Shown here: piece after piece, positions 44,665 through 53,124 of the stretch
Layout of the letters: every line of letters begins with the position of its first letter
Numbering within the stretch: position 1 is the first letter of the stretch
Source of the DNA: Polyangiaceae bacterium
GTDB taxonomy: Bacteria > Myxococcota_A > Polyangia > Polyangiales > Polyangiaceae
DNA: 64,000 nucleotides
Assembly (NCBI GenBank): GCA_025353725.1
Contig: JANXOF010000073.1
Span: forward strand, 44,342-108,341
Direction: 5' to 3'
The notes under the pieces: generated by a model
Told to the model about the DNA's origin: nothing
Seen by the model: the letters and a program-made list of their open reading frames with translations, nothing else
Databases searched by the model: none
Made by a program: the position numbers and the translations under genes

Positions 44665-45438
44665 CTATTTCGGACCACAAACTCCCAGGCGCACGCCGTT
44701 CTTTGGGAAATTCTGCAAGTAATCATCAGCGCTCTTCCCGTGCGAATCGGTGAGTGACGGGTCACTCCCTCGCGATCGAAAAAAGTTGAACGCCGTCGTG
44801 CAACCGCCCATGGCGGCGAAAGCGATCGGCGTACGTCCGAACGCGTCCCGTGCATTGACGTCTCCACCTGCTTTCAGGAGAGCGTCCGCAACGTCTGGGT
44901 AACCCGCGGCGCTCATGAGCGGAGTGTGGCCATTCGCGCGGACCACGTAGTTGGCATTTGCACCTCCCGATAGAAGGCGCAATACGACAGGCAAATTGCC
45001 CCTACCGCTTGCCTTGATAAGAGCCGTTTCGCCCGACCACGGTCCGCCGTTCACGGGGCTATCGACCAAAGCATGGTGATCGAGGAGAACACCCACGCAC
45101 TCTGCGCTCGACCGAGAAGCGGGCGAATCTGAGGCGAGAACAAGGAGAGGCATTTCGGTGCTCGACAGCGAGACCTTCCAGTTGGCATTGGGGTCGAGGC
45201 CGGAGTCCAGCTGCACTCTCAGCAAATCGCAAGAACTCGATCGAATCGCTCCGACTGCGTCTTGAACAGACGCTGGCGCCTTGGATGCGGCGGGCGTTGC
45301 GGAGCTTCCGCTAGAGGCCATCACAAGTTGGTGGGACGCCGGCTTCGGTTCCCCACATGCCACGCTGCCGATGGCAAGAAGCGTCACTGCGAATTGGATC
45401 GTCAGAGGCTCTACTAAAAACCGTCCAAAGCGCGCCAT
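44665..45438 (-). CDS. Ankyrin-repeat lipoprotein
   Basis: ATG 45438 (preferred over 45480) gives an export signal and lipobox-like GSVAC. After a Ser/Ala linker come at least three ankyrin repeats: ETALIKASGRGNLPVVLRLLSGGANANYV, HTPLMSAAGYPDVADALLKAGGDVNARD and RTPIAFAAMGGCTTAFNFFRSRGSDPSL (each in part). Ankyrin arrays bind proteins. An envelope-facing binding role is inferred. Confidence 0.85.
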   Translation of the reverse strand: MARFGRFLVEPLTIQFAVTLLAIGSVACGEPKPASHQLVMASSGSSATPAASKAPASVQDAVGAIRSSSCDLLRVQLDSGLDPNANWKVSLSSTEMPLLVLASDSPASRSSAECVGVLLDHHALVDSPVNGGPWSGETALIKASGRGNLPVVLRLLSGGANANYVVRANGHTPLMSAAGYPDVADALLKAGGDVNARDAFGRTPIAFAAMGGCTTAFNFFRSRGSDPSLTDSHGKSADDYLQNFPKNGVRLGVCGPK

Positions 45439-45539
45439 AAAGCGAAACTTTGCACACCCTAAAGCAAACGTCGAGGTCACCGCACCGCATGCGCTCTGCG
45501 AGGGCCTTGCAACCCCTGAACAATCCCGGTTTGCCCGTG

Positions 45540-45755
45540 ATGAGCGTCCCCCCCCATAGCGCTCGCGCGTTTCACTGCAAGTTTGACGGCGCGCAGCTCT
45601 GCCCGTCCCTCGAAATCTCCGGTGCGAAAGGTGAACTGTGCAAAGAAATCATTGCGCGGACCTGCGCACAGCCGATAGGGCTGTTCGACGACTCTGACTT
45701 TAGCGAGCCGTGCAAGTTTCTTTCGAAGAAATTCGAGGAGAAAGCGATTCCATAG
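45540..45755 (+). CDS. Doubtful small open frame
   Basis: This frame of 71 codons from ATG 45540 encodes a Cys-containing product (CKFDGAQLC, GELCKEIIARTC). It resembles no family I know and has no clear ribosome binding site. The surrounding 45439-45889 stretch has no better candidate, so it may be non-coding. Confidence 0.25.
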   Translation: MSVPPHSARAFHCKFDGAQLCPSLEISGAKGELCKEIIARTCAQPIGLFDDSDFSEPCKFLSKKFEEKAIP

Positions 45756-45889
45756 CGCGCGGAATGCGTTGCAGCAGCGAGCGCACAGCCTCCAAGCGAT
45801 AGAGTCGGCCCAGGAGCCCGCGGTGAGCCGCTGCCCCGGGGCGAGGCCCTAGGTTGTCTGGCTTGGAGGAGGCGTGCTCTACTCGTGCC

Positions 45890-46702
45890 ATGAGGATCGT
45901 TGCTCTCCGCCCGGGTCCTCTTGCTATCGCCTTCGGTTTTGCGATGGGATGTGCGCTGGTGTCTCTCGGCTCTCGGATGGCACGCGCGCAAGGTGCAGGC
46001 GGCGGCACGGGTACGAGCCCGACAACTTCCCAACCGCCCGCATCCGCCGCAAAAGCAGCAGCGGATGCTCCCGCGGCGAATGATACGGCGTCTCCCGCGG
46101 ACGAAAGGCCGAAAAGCACGGGCTCTGTCGGCGGGGTGTCGTTCAGCGACAAGCCGTCGCGGCGCGCCTCACTCCCGCGCGCAGCGCTTCGTCGCGCGGG
46201 TCCGACGGCCACGTTTCCGGGTTTCGAGCAGCTTCCCGATGGCGGCTCTCGGCTCCTTGTCCAGCTTAGTTCCCTCGTGCCAGTCGAGGAGCGACGGGCC
46301 GCTGGCTCGGTCACGTACGTGCTTCGCGGCGCGCATCTTCGCGTGAACAACGACGCGAACGCGCTCGTCACCGTTCACTTTAATACGCCCGTCTATCGCG
46401 CAGCCCTCAAAGCTCAGGGCGCCGACTTGCTTTTTCTTCTCGAGCTAAGAAGCGCCGTTTCGCCGACGTTCAAAGTTGTCGACCACGAAGACAAGACGGC
46501 CACGCTTCAAGTCGATTTTCCAAAGGGCGCTTTTCTGCCCGGGGATGGTAGCGAGACTTTCCCGCAACAGGCGCGCGATAAGCCGCGCTCTGCCCTTGGC
46601 CGGTCCACCAAAGCGAGCCCTCGGACAGACGGTACGCCTCGAAGCGCGAGACCTGTCGACTCGACGCGTCCCGCAAGCGGCGAACTCGGCCCAAGGCCCT
46701 GA
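45890..46702 (+). CDS. AMIN-like periplasmic protein
   Basis: ATG 45890 gives a signal peptide ending RMARAQG, then a long Ala/Pro/Ser-rich linker. The single folded region (about 105-215) has alternating strands (GSRLLVQLSSLVPVEER, VTYVLRGAHLRVNN, LVTVHFNTPVYRAALKAQ, LLFLLELR, TATLQVDFP), resembling AMIN domains that localise envelope proteins. The C-terminus is basic and disordered. It lies 36 bases before the LptD-like gene on the same strand. Confidence 0.72.
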   Translation: MRIVALRPGPLAIAFGFAMGCALVSLGSRMARAQGAGGGTGTSPTTSQPPASAAKAAADAPAANDTASPADERPKSTGSVGGVSFSDKPSRRASLPRAALRRAGPTATFPGFEQLPDGGSRLLVQLSSLVPVEERRAAGSVTYVLRGAHLRVNNDANALVTVHFNTPVYRAALKAQGADLLFLLELRSAVSPTFKVVDHEDKTATLQVDFPKGAFLPGDGSETFPQQARDKPRSALGRSTKASPRTDGTPRSARPVDSTRPASGELGPRP

Positions 46703-46738
46703 GACGCTCGCGCGTTTCTCGGCTTTGACGGAAGCGTG

Positions 46739-48835
46739 ATGCGCGGAAAAGCGTCTCTCGCCGCATGCGCGCTAGCTTTTCGCGTTTTGAGCCTCGAGGC
46801 TCAAGCGTCGGCGCGCGACATCTCGAACGGTGAGGGAAACGTTGGAACCCCAATCGAAGCTCCACGCACGTCGCCTGCGACCGACGTTTCGCCCGAAAAG
46901 GAGCCCGAAACAGACGACGAGATCCCGGATGACGACGCGTTCGGACCGCGCTCAAATCTCCGAACGCGAGCCGAGCAGGTAAGCTTCGACGCGAGAGAGC
47001 GCACGCTCGAATTGTCGGGCAACGTGCGCATCGACTCGCCGCCGTTTCACCTGCGCAGTCCCCGCATCAAGCTGACCCGTACCCGTCTCGGCATCGAGCT
47101 TGTCGGCAAAGGCTCGCTCGCGTTTTGTCCGTGTCTCGGCACTCCGCTGAAAGTCGACTTCGACGAAGCCGTCGTCGCGCCGCCCGGAGATTTCATCCTC
47201 AAGAACCCGACCTTACGCGTCTATAATGTGCCCATTTTGCCGTTGCCTTACTTTTGGCTTCGCTCCGACGACAAGGCTGGCGCGCTTCCGCCCGAAATCG
47301 CTTACCGCGGGCAGGATGGCTTGTTCGTAGGGGCCGGCGCGCACGTGCCGTGGAGGCAGCGCGGCGAGAAACGCGCGCTTGATGTACGTTTTGGCGCCTA
47401 TCTTTTTCGCGGAATCGCCGCCGAAGTGCGCTTTCGTACGCCCTCAAGTGTCGCGAAACTTCGGTATGACAGGCTGCCCGCCGGCGCCGGCGTCACCCCT
47501 GGTAATGTGAGTCGTGACGATGGCCTATTCGTCGACGCGCGCGGCGCCGTTACGAACGGCGAGCTTGGCCTCGCGTGGGACGCTGATGTGGTCCGCGGTG
47601 CTCGCGGCGTGGCGTCGACGACCGACCTCGACGCCGCGTCTCAAAGGTGGGATCGCGCGAGCGCCGAAGCCGCCTTGCGGAGCGGCCCGCTCGTGGTCGC
47701 GACGTCGATGCGCGCGGTCGCGCGACGCGGCGGAGCCCTTACGAACGTCGACGCCGTCGGCCCCGTCGCGACCGTTCGATCGTCGGGTGCGGCGTTCGAT
47801 TTTTTTACGTATGACACGACGCTCGAAGGCGGATCGCTCCGTCTCGTCACTCCCAACGGAACGCCGAACGCGTCGCCGAACGGCGCGTCGTCCGAATCGT
47901 CCGACGCGATGAGCTTTGCGCGCGCGGAGGCGGGCGGGCACGTGACCACAAGCCTAAGTGTTTTTGAGGTATCCCTTGCGCTGCGCTTCGCGGCCAACGT
48001 CGCAGCTCGCGGGAGGCGACGCAGCGGCGATCGTGCGGAATCCGTGCGCGCGCTTTTCAAAGTCCCGCTCGGTCGCCGTTTTGGCTCCGCAGAGTCAGGC
48101 GCAAGAGAGGATGCGCGCGATCCTTGGCTTCATGTCGTCGAGCCGTTCGCCGAAGCGGCTGCGGTGCACGCAACGGGAGATGGCATGTTCGGCCTGTCAC
48201 CCGCGCGCGGAGCCTTTGGGATTAACGGCTCCGCGCTTATCGCGCACGCGGGGCTTGTCAGCACACTTGGTCGTTGGGGAGCACGCGACGCGTTGGAATT
48301 GAGCGTATCCGGGGGCGGCGTGGGAGGTGGAACCTTCGAGGCTTCGCGCATGCGTCCCGTCGCGCGCGCACGAGCGGCGGGTTCAACGGCCTGGCTTGGC
48401 GTGTCTGCGGACGCCGCTCGCGCGTTCGTTTCGAGCCTTGATGACGGCACGGGGGAGGCGTTTGCCGTCGTGGCCCGGTTGCGGCTCGGTCCGCGTGATG
48501 GCCTTCATCTAAGCTCGCATGTCGCGTCGCGTGGCGACCTCGACCCCGTGCTCGCCCGTGCGCTCGTGGACGCGCCGCTCGAGCCCGCAGCGGGGTTTTT
48601 GACCGATGCGGGCACGACCGGAGGCGCCGGGATCGTGGTGCCTTGGTCTCGATGGGTGACGACCTCCGCAGGCGCAGACTTCGATATCACGCGCCGCGAG
48701 CTCGTAGGGGCTCGCGCGGGCCTCGAGCTTAGCGATCGCTGCGGATGCCTAACGCTTCGTGTGCTCGGCGCGCATCGCTTGGGACGGGACGGGGTGGACG
48801 TTGGATTAGCTCTCGATTTTGCGTCCGATCGATGA
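46739..48835 (+). CDS. LptD/OstA-like outer-membrane protein
   Basis: ATG 46739 directly follows an in-frame GTG. A signal peptide and acidic linker lead to an OstA-like jellyroll (VSFDARERTLELSGNVRIDSPPFHLRSPRIKL in part). A CPC motif follows, then the LptD-like string NPTLRVYNVPILPLPYFWLRSDDKAG and a long Ala/Gly/Arg-rich beta-barrel. The protein is 698 residues, in the LptD range. LptD inserts LPS in the outer leaflet with LptE. The barrel part is divergent, so it may be an LptD paralogue rather than the main assembly protein. Confidence 0.75.
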   Translation: MRGKASLAACALAFRVLSLEAQASARDISNGEGNVGTPIEAPRTSPATDVSPEKEPETDDEIPDDDAFGPRSNLRTRAEQVSFDARERTLELSGNVRIDSPPFHLRSPRIKLTRTRLGIELVGKGSLAFCPCLGTPLKVDFDEAVVAPPGDFILKNPTLRVYNVPILPLPYFWLRSDDKAGALPPEIAYRGQDGLFVGAGAHVPWRQRGEKRALDVRFGAYLFRGIAAEVRFRTPSSVAKLRYDRLPAGAGVTPGNVSRDDGLFVDARGAVTNGELGLAWDADVVRGARGVASTTDLDAASQRWDRASAEAALRSGPLVVATSMRAVARRGGALTNVDAVGPVATVRSSGAAFDFFTYDTTLEGGSLRLVTPNGTPNASPNGASSESSDAMSFARAEAGGHVTTSLSVFEVSLALRFAANVAARGRRRSGDRAESVRALFKVPLGRRFGSAESGAREDARDPWLHVVEPFAEAAAVHATGDGMFGLSPARGAFGINGSALIAHAGLVSTLGRWGARDALELSVSGGGVGGGTFEASRMRPVARARAAGSTAWLGVSADAARAFVSSLDDGTGEAFAVVARLRLGPRDGLHLSSHVASRGDLDPVLARALVDAPLEPAAGFLTDAGTTGGAGIVVPWSRWVTTSAGADFDITRRELVGARAGLELSDRCGCLTLRVLGAHRLGRDGVDVGLALDFASDR

Positions 48836-48892
48836 CCCATGCTGTGAAATCGACGGGCCATTACGGCGCGTAGAATCGCCGCTCTTCGTCTC

Positions 48893-48911
48893 GATAGTGA
48901 TTGTCAAGAGC
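48893..48911 (+). promoter_or_regulatory. Weak candidate Fur box upstream of bfr
   Basis: The 19 bases match 13 of 19 positions of the GATAATGATAATCATTATC consensus and lie 53 bases before the bfr start. The match is imperfect, and iron control of bfr is often positive or RNA-mediated, so this is tentative. Confidence 0.3.
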
Positions 48912-48964
48912 ACTTTCACGTCTTCCTCTTGCATGCGCCGCGCGATGATGGCTTTACTCAACCT

Positions 48965-49435
48965 ATGAAGGGCGACGCAAAGGTCATTGACCTCCTCAAC
49001 GAAATTCTTACGGGCGAGCTGACCGCCATCAACCAATACTTTTTGCACGCGAAGATGTGCCAAAACTGGGGGTACAAGAAGCTCGCGGACTACGTTCGTA
49101 AGGAGTCCATCGACGAGATGAAGCACGCCGATCGCTTGATTGAGCGCGTGCTTTTTCTCGAAGGCCTTCCGAACGTTCAACGCCTCAGCAAGATCAACAT
49201 CGGGCAAACCGTCGTGGAGCAGTTCAAGAACGATCTCGCCGTGGAGATGGAGGCTATCCCCCGCCTCAACCGAGCGATCGCGGAGTGCCGAGCGATCGGC
49301 GACAACGGCACTGGCGAGCTCTTGGAGGACATTCTCGTGTCCGAAGAGGAGCACGCCGATTGGCTCGAGGCCCAGCTCGAACTCGTGAAACAGGTCGGTG
49401 AAGGTCTCTATCTCGCGCAACAGATCCACGCGTAA
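48965..49435 (+). CDS. bfr: Bacterioferritin
   Basis: Bacterioferritin stores iron in a 24-subunit haem-containing cage. ATG 48965 gives a 156-residue protein with exact family numbering: ferroxidase ligands Glu 18, Glu 51 and His 54, and haem-ligand Met 52 in [24 protein letters not shown] and [10 protein letters not shown] follow. An in-frame TTG at 48929 is rejected because the canonical numbering fits the ATG. The gene for its ferredoxin partner lies 250 bases downstream. Confidence 0.97.
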   Translation: MKGDAKVIDLLNEILTGELTAINQYFLHAKMCQNWGYKKLADYVRKESIDEMKHADRLIERVLFLEGLPNVQRLSKINIGQTVVEQFKNDLAVEMEAIPRLNRAIAECRAIGDNGTGELLEDILVSEEEHADWLEAQLELVKQVGEGLYLAQQIHA

Positions 49436-49446
49436 AGCGTTCAACG

Positions 49447-49471
49447 CGCGCGGGTCGGGCGGGCCCGCGCG
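49447..49471 (+). terminator. GC-rich hairpin after bfr
   Basis: CGCGCGGG (49447-49454) pairs with CCCGCGCG (49464-49471) shortly after the bfr stop. There is no T-run, so intrinsic termination is uncertain. Confidence 0.35.
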
Positions 49472-49648
49472 GACGGAAGCCGACGGGGGCAGACGAGAGC
49501 GGACGAGAGCGGACGAACCCGCGAAGGCCCTCTTCCGGTGGCTATGCGTCTTTTTTAGAGTCAGGTCGCGCTTCAATCTCGACGCTGAACCGCTTGTTAT
49601 TCCACGGGTTTTTCTGATTGGCGCCAACCCGCTTCTACGGCAGACCTT

Positions 49649-49673
49649 GATAATGAAAACGGGTTTCATTATC
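49649..49673 (+). promoter_or_regulatory. bfd: Fur box upstream of bfd
   Basis: Two perfect 10-base inverted arms, GATAATGAAA and TTTCATTATC, flank a five-base centre. The arms closely match the Fur consensus. The box ends 11 bases before the bfd ATG and covers a plausible -35 (TTGATA, 49647-49652) and -10 (TTATCT, 49669-49674), so iron-loaded Fur should repress bfd. Confidence 0.85.
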
Positions 49674-49684
49674 TTGAAGGCTGG

Positions 49685-50026
49685 ATGTACGTCTGCGTTT
49701 GCCTCGCCGTCACCGAGTCCGAAGTCGAAGCCGCGATCGCTCGCGGAGCCCATACGCGCGAAGCCGTCACGCGTGCATGCCGCGCGGGCGGTGACTGCGG
49801 CGCCTGTCACGGAATGATCGACCTGAAGATTGAGGAGCACTTGGACGACGTCATCACCGACGTTATCCACGTCAGCGCAAGAGGCGCGGTAAGCGCGTCC
49901 GGTCTCCCTGCTGAGCACGAGACTTTAAAGCTGACGCCGAGGCCCCTGGCGACCGTTCACGCCGATCTCGTTCCTGCCGACTCGCTCCTTCGTGCGCATC
50001 GGCGCAAAAACCGCCGCGCAGCCTGA
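49685..50026 (+). CDS. bfd: Bacterioferritin-associated ferredoxin
   Basis: Bfd reduces haem in bacterioferritin to release stored iron. The 113-residue protein starts MYVCVCLAVTESEVEAAI, and the [2Fe-2S] ligands are Cys 4, Cys 6, Cys 38 and Cys 41 (CGAC). The usual fold ends near residue 55; an additional tail of about 55 residues has no known match. The Fur box upstream fits induction by iron starvation. Confidence 0.93.
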   Translation: MYVCVCLAVTESEVEAAIARGAHTREAVTRACRAGGDCGACHGMIDLKIEEHLDDVITDVIHVSARGAVSASGLPAEHETLKLTPRPLATVHADLVPADSLLRAHRRKNRRAA

Positions 50027-50042
50027 CGCGCTCCGGTTCGGT

Positions 50043-50849
50043 CTAAGGAGCTTTCGGCTCACCTGCGCCAGCAGCCGCTGCGATGGCGACGCCCGCGCTC
50101 TCGCGATTGCCGCACATCCACTCGACGACGAATGACGCGACGTCGCTCGGCTTCGTGCCGGTTCCGAATCCTGCGTCAAACCCAAGCTCGAGCGCGAGCT
50201 TATGATCAATTCGTGGCCCACCGAGAAGCATGGCGACCTGATCGCGCCAGCCTTGCTTCTTCGCAAGCTCCACCAACGCGAGTGCGTTCTCTTTATGGCA
50301 ATTACGTTGGGTAATGATCTGGCTTACGAGGATAACGTCAGCCTTCAGCGCCTGGGCGCGTTCCGCAAGTTGGTCGTTTTCGACCTGAGCACCAAGGTTG
50401 TACGACTCAAACGCTTTGTAGCTTTCGAGTCCCTTGTCCCCCGCGTATCCCTTGTAATTCAGAATGGCGTCGATACCGACGGTGTGCGCGTCCGAACCGG
50501 TACACGCGCCGACGACCACGATCTTACGGCCGAGTCGCGACTTGACGCGCTGCTCGATCTCCTCGCGGGAGAGCGCCTCGGTGCGTACCTCAGGCACGTC
50601 GATGCTCGCGGCGTCGATCGCGTGTTGGGAGTGACCATAAACGACGAAGTACGTATAGCCCTCGGCGCAGGACTCCATCGTTGTCACCAAGGCCTCCTGC
50701 ACACCATGAAGTTCGGCAAACTGCCTTGCCGCCTCTTTCGCCCGCGCTGAGGGGGCAATTTCAAGGACGAACGACAGCTGAATCATCCCGTCGTTTTGCC
50801 GATCGCCGTAGGCGCGCAGCGCTCGAGAAGGGGCCTTCTTCGACTCCAT
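50043..50849 (-). CDS. kamE: Lysine 5,6-aminomutase beta subunit
   Basis: KamE binds adenosylcobalamin and PLP for the radical shift of the terminal amino group of beta-lysine or D-lysine. The 268-residue protein has the cobalamin motif DxHxxG (Asp 120, His 122, Gly 125 in SDAHTVGIDAI) and the PLP-binding Lys region NYKGYAGDKG (Lys 133). B12-fold segments VILVSQIITQRN and AMLLGGPRI follow. It starts two bases after kamD ends, so the subunits are co-translated. Confidence 0.95.
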   Translation of the reverse strand: MESKKAPSRALRAYGDRQNDGMIQLSFVLEIAPSARAKEAARQFAELHGVQEALVTTMESCAEGYTYFVVYGHSQHAIDAASIDVPEVRTEALSREEIEQRVKSRLGRKIVVVGACTGSDAHTVGIDAILNYKGYAGDKGLESYKAFESYNLGAQVENDQLAERAQALKADVILVSQIITQRNCHKENALALVELAKKQGWRDQVAMLLGGPRIDHKLALELGFDAGFGTGTKPSDVASFVVEWMCGNRESAGVAIAAAAGAGEPKAP

Positions 50850-50851
50850 GG

Positions 50852-52384
50852 CTACGTGGTCTCCAGCGCAGTAAGAACCGGATTCAGGTAATCTTTGGAG
50901 CGCTCGAAAACGCCTTTGAAGCCTTTTCCGCCGGTGCGCGTACGTTTCACGTCTGCGAAGGCGCCGCGCTCGATGGCCTTCCAGATCGATTCGCGTTCGA
51001 CCTCTTCGAGCAACGTGAGGGCTTCGTCGAGGACTTGCACGGCTCGCTTCGCCATCAGGCCATCAGGCCTAATGGCGAACTCTTCGCCGAGGGACTTTGC
51101 GGCGTTGAACACGTACTTTGTCGCTTTGAGCGACAGGTACCTATCCATCAACATCGGATTGTGGACGGCTTCGCTAAACATTCCCAGGAGTTCGATACTC
51201 TGGTGCGTCGCGACACCCACGAGGCTGAACATCGCGTCGTGGACATGGCTTTGGAAGATGTCGCCGGTTTTGAACTTCGTCGGCGGCATCCACTTGATCG
51301 GGTGCACGGGAAAGACCTGACGGATAAGCTGCGCCTGCGCAAGCTCGAGGAGAAAACTGTTCTCGATGGAGGGGTCGATCTCGTACGCGTGCCCCAAACC
51401 CATTTGTTCGTCTTTGACGCCGGCTCGCTTGGCAAATGACTCGTTGATGAACTGGCTCGCCAGAACGGTATGAGCTTTGTCGACGGCGTCAGCCGTGGTC
51501 AGGTAGTTGTCCTCGCCCGTGTTGATTACAATGCCCGCACGCGCGATGAGTCGGCGCGCGACGTATTGGTCAACGAAATTGCGGCACGGATTGATGTCGC
51601 GAAAGAGAATGCCGTACATGGCGTCGTTCAGGAGCATATCGAGACGCTCGACAGCTCCCATCCACGCGATTTCGCTCATGCAAAGTCCGGAGGAGTAGTT
51701 CGTTTGATGAATGTAACGGCCGTATTCGGTCGCGGCTTCGTCCGTCGCGCGGCGAATGATTTTGAAGTTCTCTTGGGTCGCGAACGTCCCGCCGTAGCCC
51801 TCGGTGGTCGCTCCGTGCGGTACGTAGTCGAGCAGGGATTGCGCCGTAGTACGGATAACTGCCACCACGTCGGCGCCGGCGTAGGCCGCAGCCTTTGCCT
51901 GGAGCGCGTCGTCGTAAATGTTGCCCGTAGCGACGATCACATACTTGAGAGGCGAGGCCCCGGGCTTCGTGCGCGTCTTATTGGATTCGCGCTCGGCGCG
52001 CGCGCCGTCGATTCGGTCAAGGGCCTGCTTCGTGAACGGCACGAGCGCCTGCCGTGCGGCTTCGGCGTCCGGGCCAGATTCGCCTTTGTCGAGCTCTGGC
52101 CCGTAAGCGAGGCGCTCTGCGGCGTCTTGAATGTCGGCGGCGCCTGCGAGAATGGCGCGACCCAAAAAAAACGAGATGCCGCGACCGAGGAGGCCCGCGG
52201 CGGCGTAGCGGTCGACCACAAGGTTCACGAGCGGCGCCCCTTGGTCGTCGACCCCGTCCGCACCGAACGCCCTAAGAATCGTGCGCTCGACGCCGACCGA
52301 CGTGTGCGAGTCGATGTAGGTCTGAACGTCGTCGGCGACGGCGCCCGCGAGCTTCCGGCAGCGCGCGACTTTCTCGGTGTCCAT
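50852..52384 (-). CDS. kamD: Lysine 5,6-aminomutase alpha subunit
   Basis: KamD is the TIM-barrel subunit. ATG 52384 gives MDTEKVARCRKLAGAVADDVQ, which aligns with known KamD starts. The family strings include DSHTSVGVERTILR, YGGTFATQENFKIIRRATDEA, GLCMSEIAWMGAVERLDMLLNDAMYGILFRDIN (in part), VINTGEDNYLTTADAV and HPIKWMPPTKFKTGDIF. The frame stays open upstream to about 52640 without an ATG and shows coding-like residues, but no start codon supports a longer protein. Other lysine-fermentation genes are not in view. Confidence 0.95.
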   Translation of the reverse strand: MDTEKVARCRKLAGAVADDVQTYIDSHTSVGVERTILRAFGADGVDDQGAPLVNLVVDRYAAAGLLGRGISFFLGRAILAGAADIQDAAERLAYGPELDKGESGPDAEAARQALVPFTKQALDRIDGARAERESNKTRTKPGASPLKYVIVATGNIYDDALQAKAAAYAGADVVAVIRTTAQSLLDYVPHGATTEGYGGTFATQENFKIIRRATDEAATEYGRYIHQTNYSSGLCMSEIAWMGAVERLDMLLNDAMYGILFRDINPCRNFVDQYVARRLIARAGIVINTGEDNYLTTADAVDKAHTVLASQFINESFAKRAGVKDEQMGLGHAYEIDPSIENSFLLELAQAQLIRQVFPVHPIKWMPPTKFKTGDIFQSHVHDAMFSLVGVATHQSIELLGMFSEAVHNPMLMDRYLSLKATKYVFNAAKSLGEEFAIRPDGLMAKRAVQVLDEALTLLEEVERESIWKAIERGAFADVKRTRTGGKGFKGVFERSKDYLNPVLTALETT

Positions 52385-52643
52385 GGGCACGGTGAGCATC
52401 ACGAATGCAAGTGCCACACGGCCGCGCGCGCGTACACCCTCGTGTGAGTTTGCTGCAGGGCCGTTCCATTCGTTCGCATGTAGAAGACGCGCCGCTCCGT
52501 CGAGGTCGGCTTCTGGGTTTCGAGCGTCCCGTACTTTAGCGCACTGGAGATATCGGTGGTGCGCTACGGCGTACTTGGTGAGCCCGCAAGGGCCCCCCTT
52601 GAGGGGGTGGCGTCGTGACCTCTTTTCGCGGTCCGATTAAGTG

Positions 52644-53005
52644 ATGCAATGGTACGTGAATCGGAACGGGACGACTGAAGGGCCGATAGACGAAGAATTC
52701 TTGTTGAATGGATTCGCATGGGCATGCGTGAAGCGACGATGCGCGACGATTCGAGAGGGAGCTGGACGGCGCTCGCACATTCGCCGTTTGCAAAGTTCGT
52801 CAAGGCGCCGAACGTCACGTTCCTTCAATTCTCGGCCGTCATCGGGTTTGCTCTAGTGACGGGATGGGTATTGCTTAGAGAGCACGAACCTACTCACTTA
52901 CCCGTCTTGCCCGCGGTTATCGCGGCGGTGCCAGCGGCGTCGGAACCGCTGGCCCCCTCGCACGAGCAGGGGAGCAAGCGTGCGACGACCTCGCTGCCTT
53001 CTTGA
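52644..53005 (+). pseudogene. GYF_2-domain membrane protein gene with one-base frameshift
   Basis: ATG 52644 starts MQWYVNRNGTTEGPIDEEFLLNG, the first half of a GYF_2 (DUF4339) domain. At about 52711 the frame breaks; the second half continues in the next frame as IRMGMREATMRDDSRGSWTALAHSPFA, exactly the expected domain end. One membrane helix (TFLQFSAVIGFALVTGWVLL) and a short Pro/Ala tail follow. A missing base after AATGG explains it. Restored length is about 120 residues. Its 3' end overlaps the antitoxin gene on the other strand. Confidence 0.65.
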
Positions 53006-53109
53006 ACGCCAATCTCGTGCCCGCGTTTCGCAAGCCTTAAATACGTCGAAAGATTGGCCTTGAGCTCCGCAATTCCGACCATGGTCATGACTGCAAACGT
53101 TGCTTTCAT
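52894..53109 (-). CDS. Phd/YefM-like antitoxin (solitary)
   Basis: The 71-residue product contains MVGIAELKANLSTYLRLAKRGHEIGV...EVVARLLP, the DNA-binding half of Phd/YefM antitoxins. These autoregulate by binding palindromic operators. The C-terminal half, which normally binds the toxin, is short and Ala/Gly-rich and lies antisense to the GYF_2 gene. No toxin follows downstream. ATG 53109 is the first start; ATG 53088 and 53082 are alternatives. It may be a relic or a stand-alone regulator. Confidence 0.65.
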   Translation of the reverse strand: MKATFAVMTMVGIAELKANLSTYLRLAKRGHEIGVQEGSEVVARLLPCSCEGASGSDAAGTAAITAGKTGK

Positions 53110-53122
53110 CTAAACGGTTTAG
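53110..53122. promoter_or_regulatory. Palindrome between divergent antitoxin and DUF2442 genes
   Basis: CTAAACGGTTTAG is a perfect 6-1-6 palindrome filling most of the 15 bases between the two divergent start codons. Phd-type antitoxins bind such palindromes, so it is a candidate operator for both genes. Confidence 0.5.
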
Positions 53123-53124
53123 CA

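Noticed and set aside
45700..46371. Minus-strand frame of about 223 codons
   Set aside because: It is antisense to the AMIN-like gene, which has a signal peptide and a beta-rich domain.
52385..52640. N-terminal extension of kamD
   Set aside because: The frame is open and coding-like but has no start codon before the first GTG at 52417, and known KamD proteins begin where ATG 52384 does.
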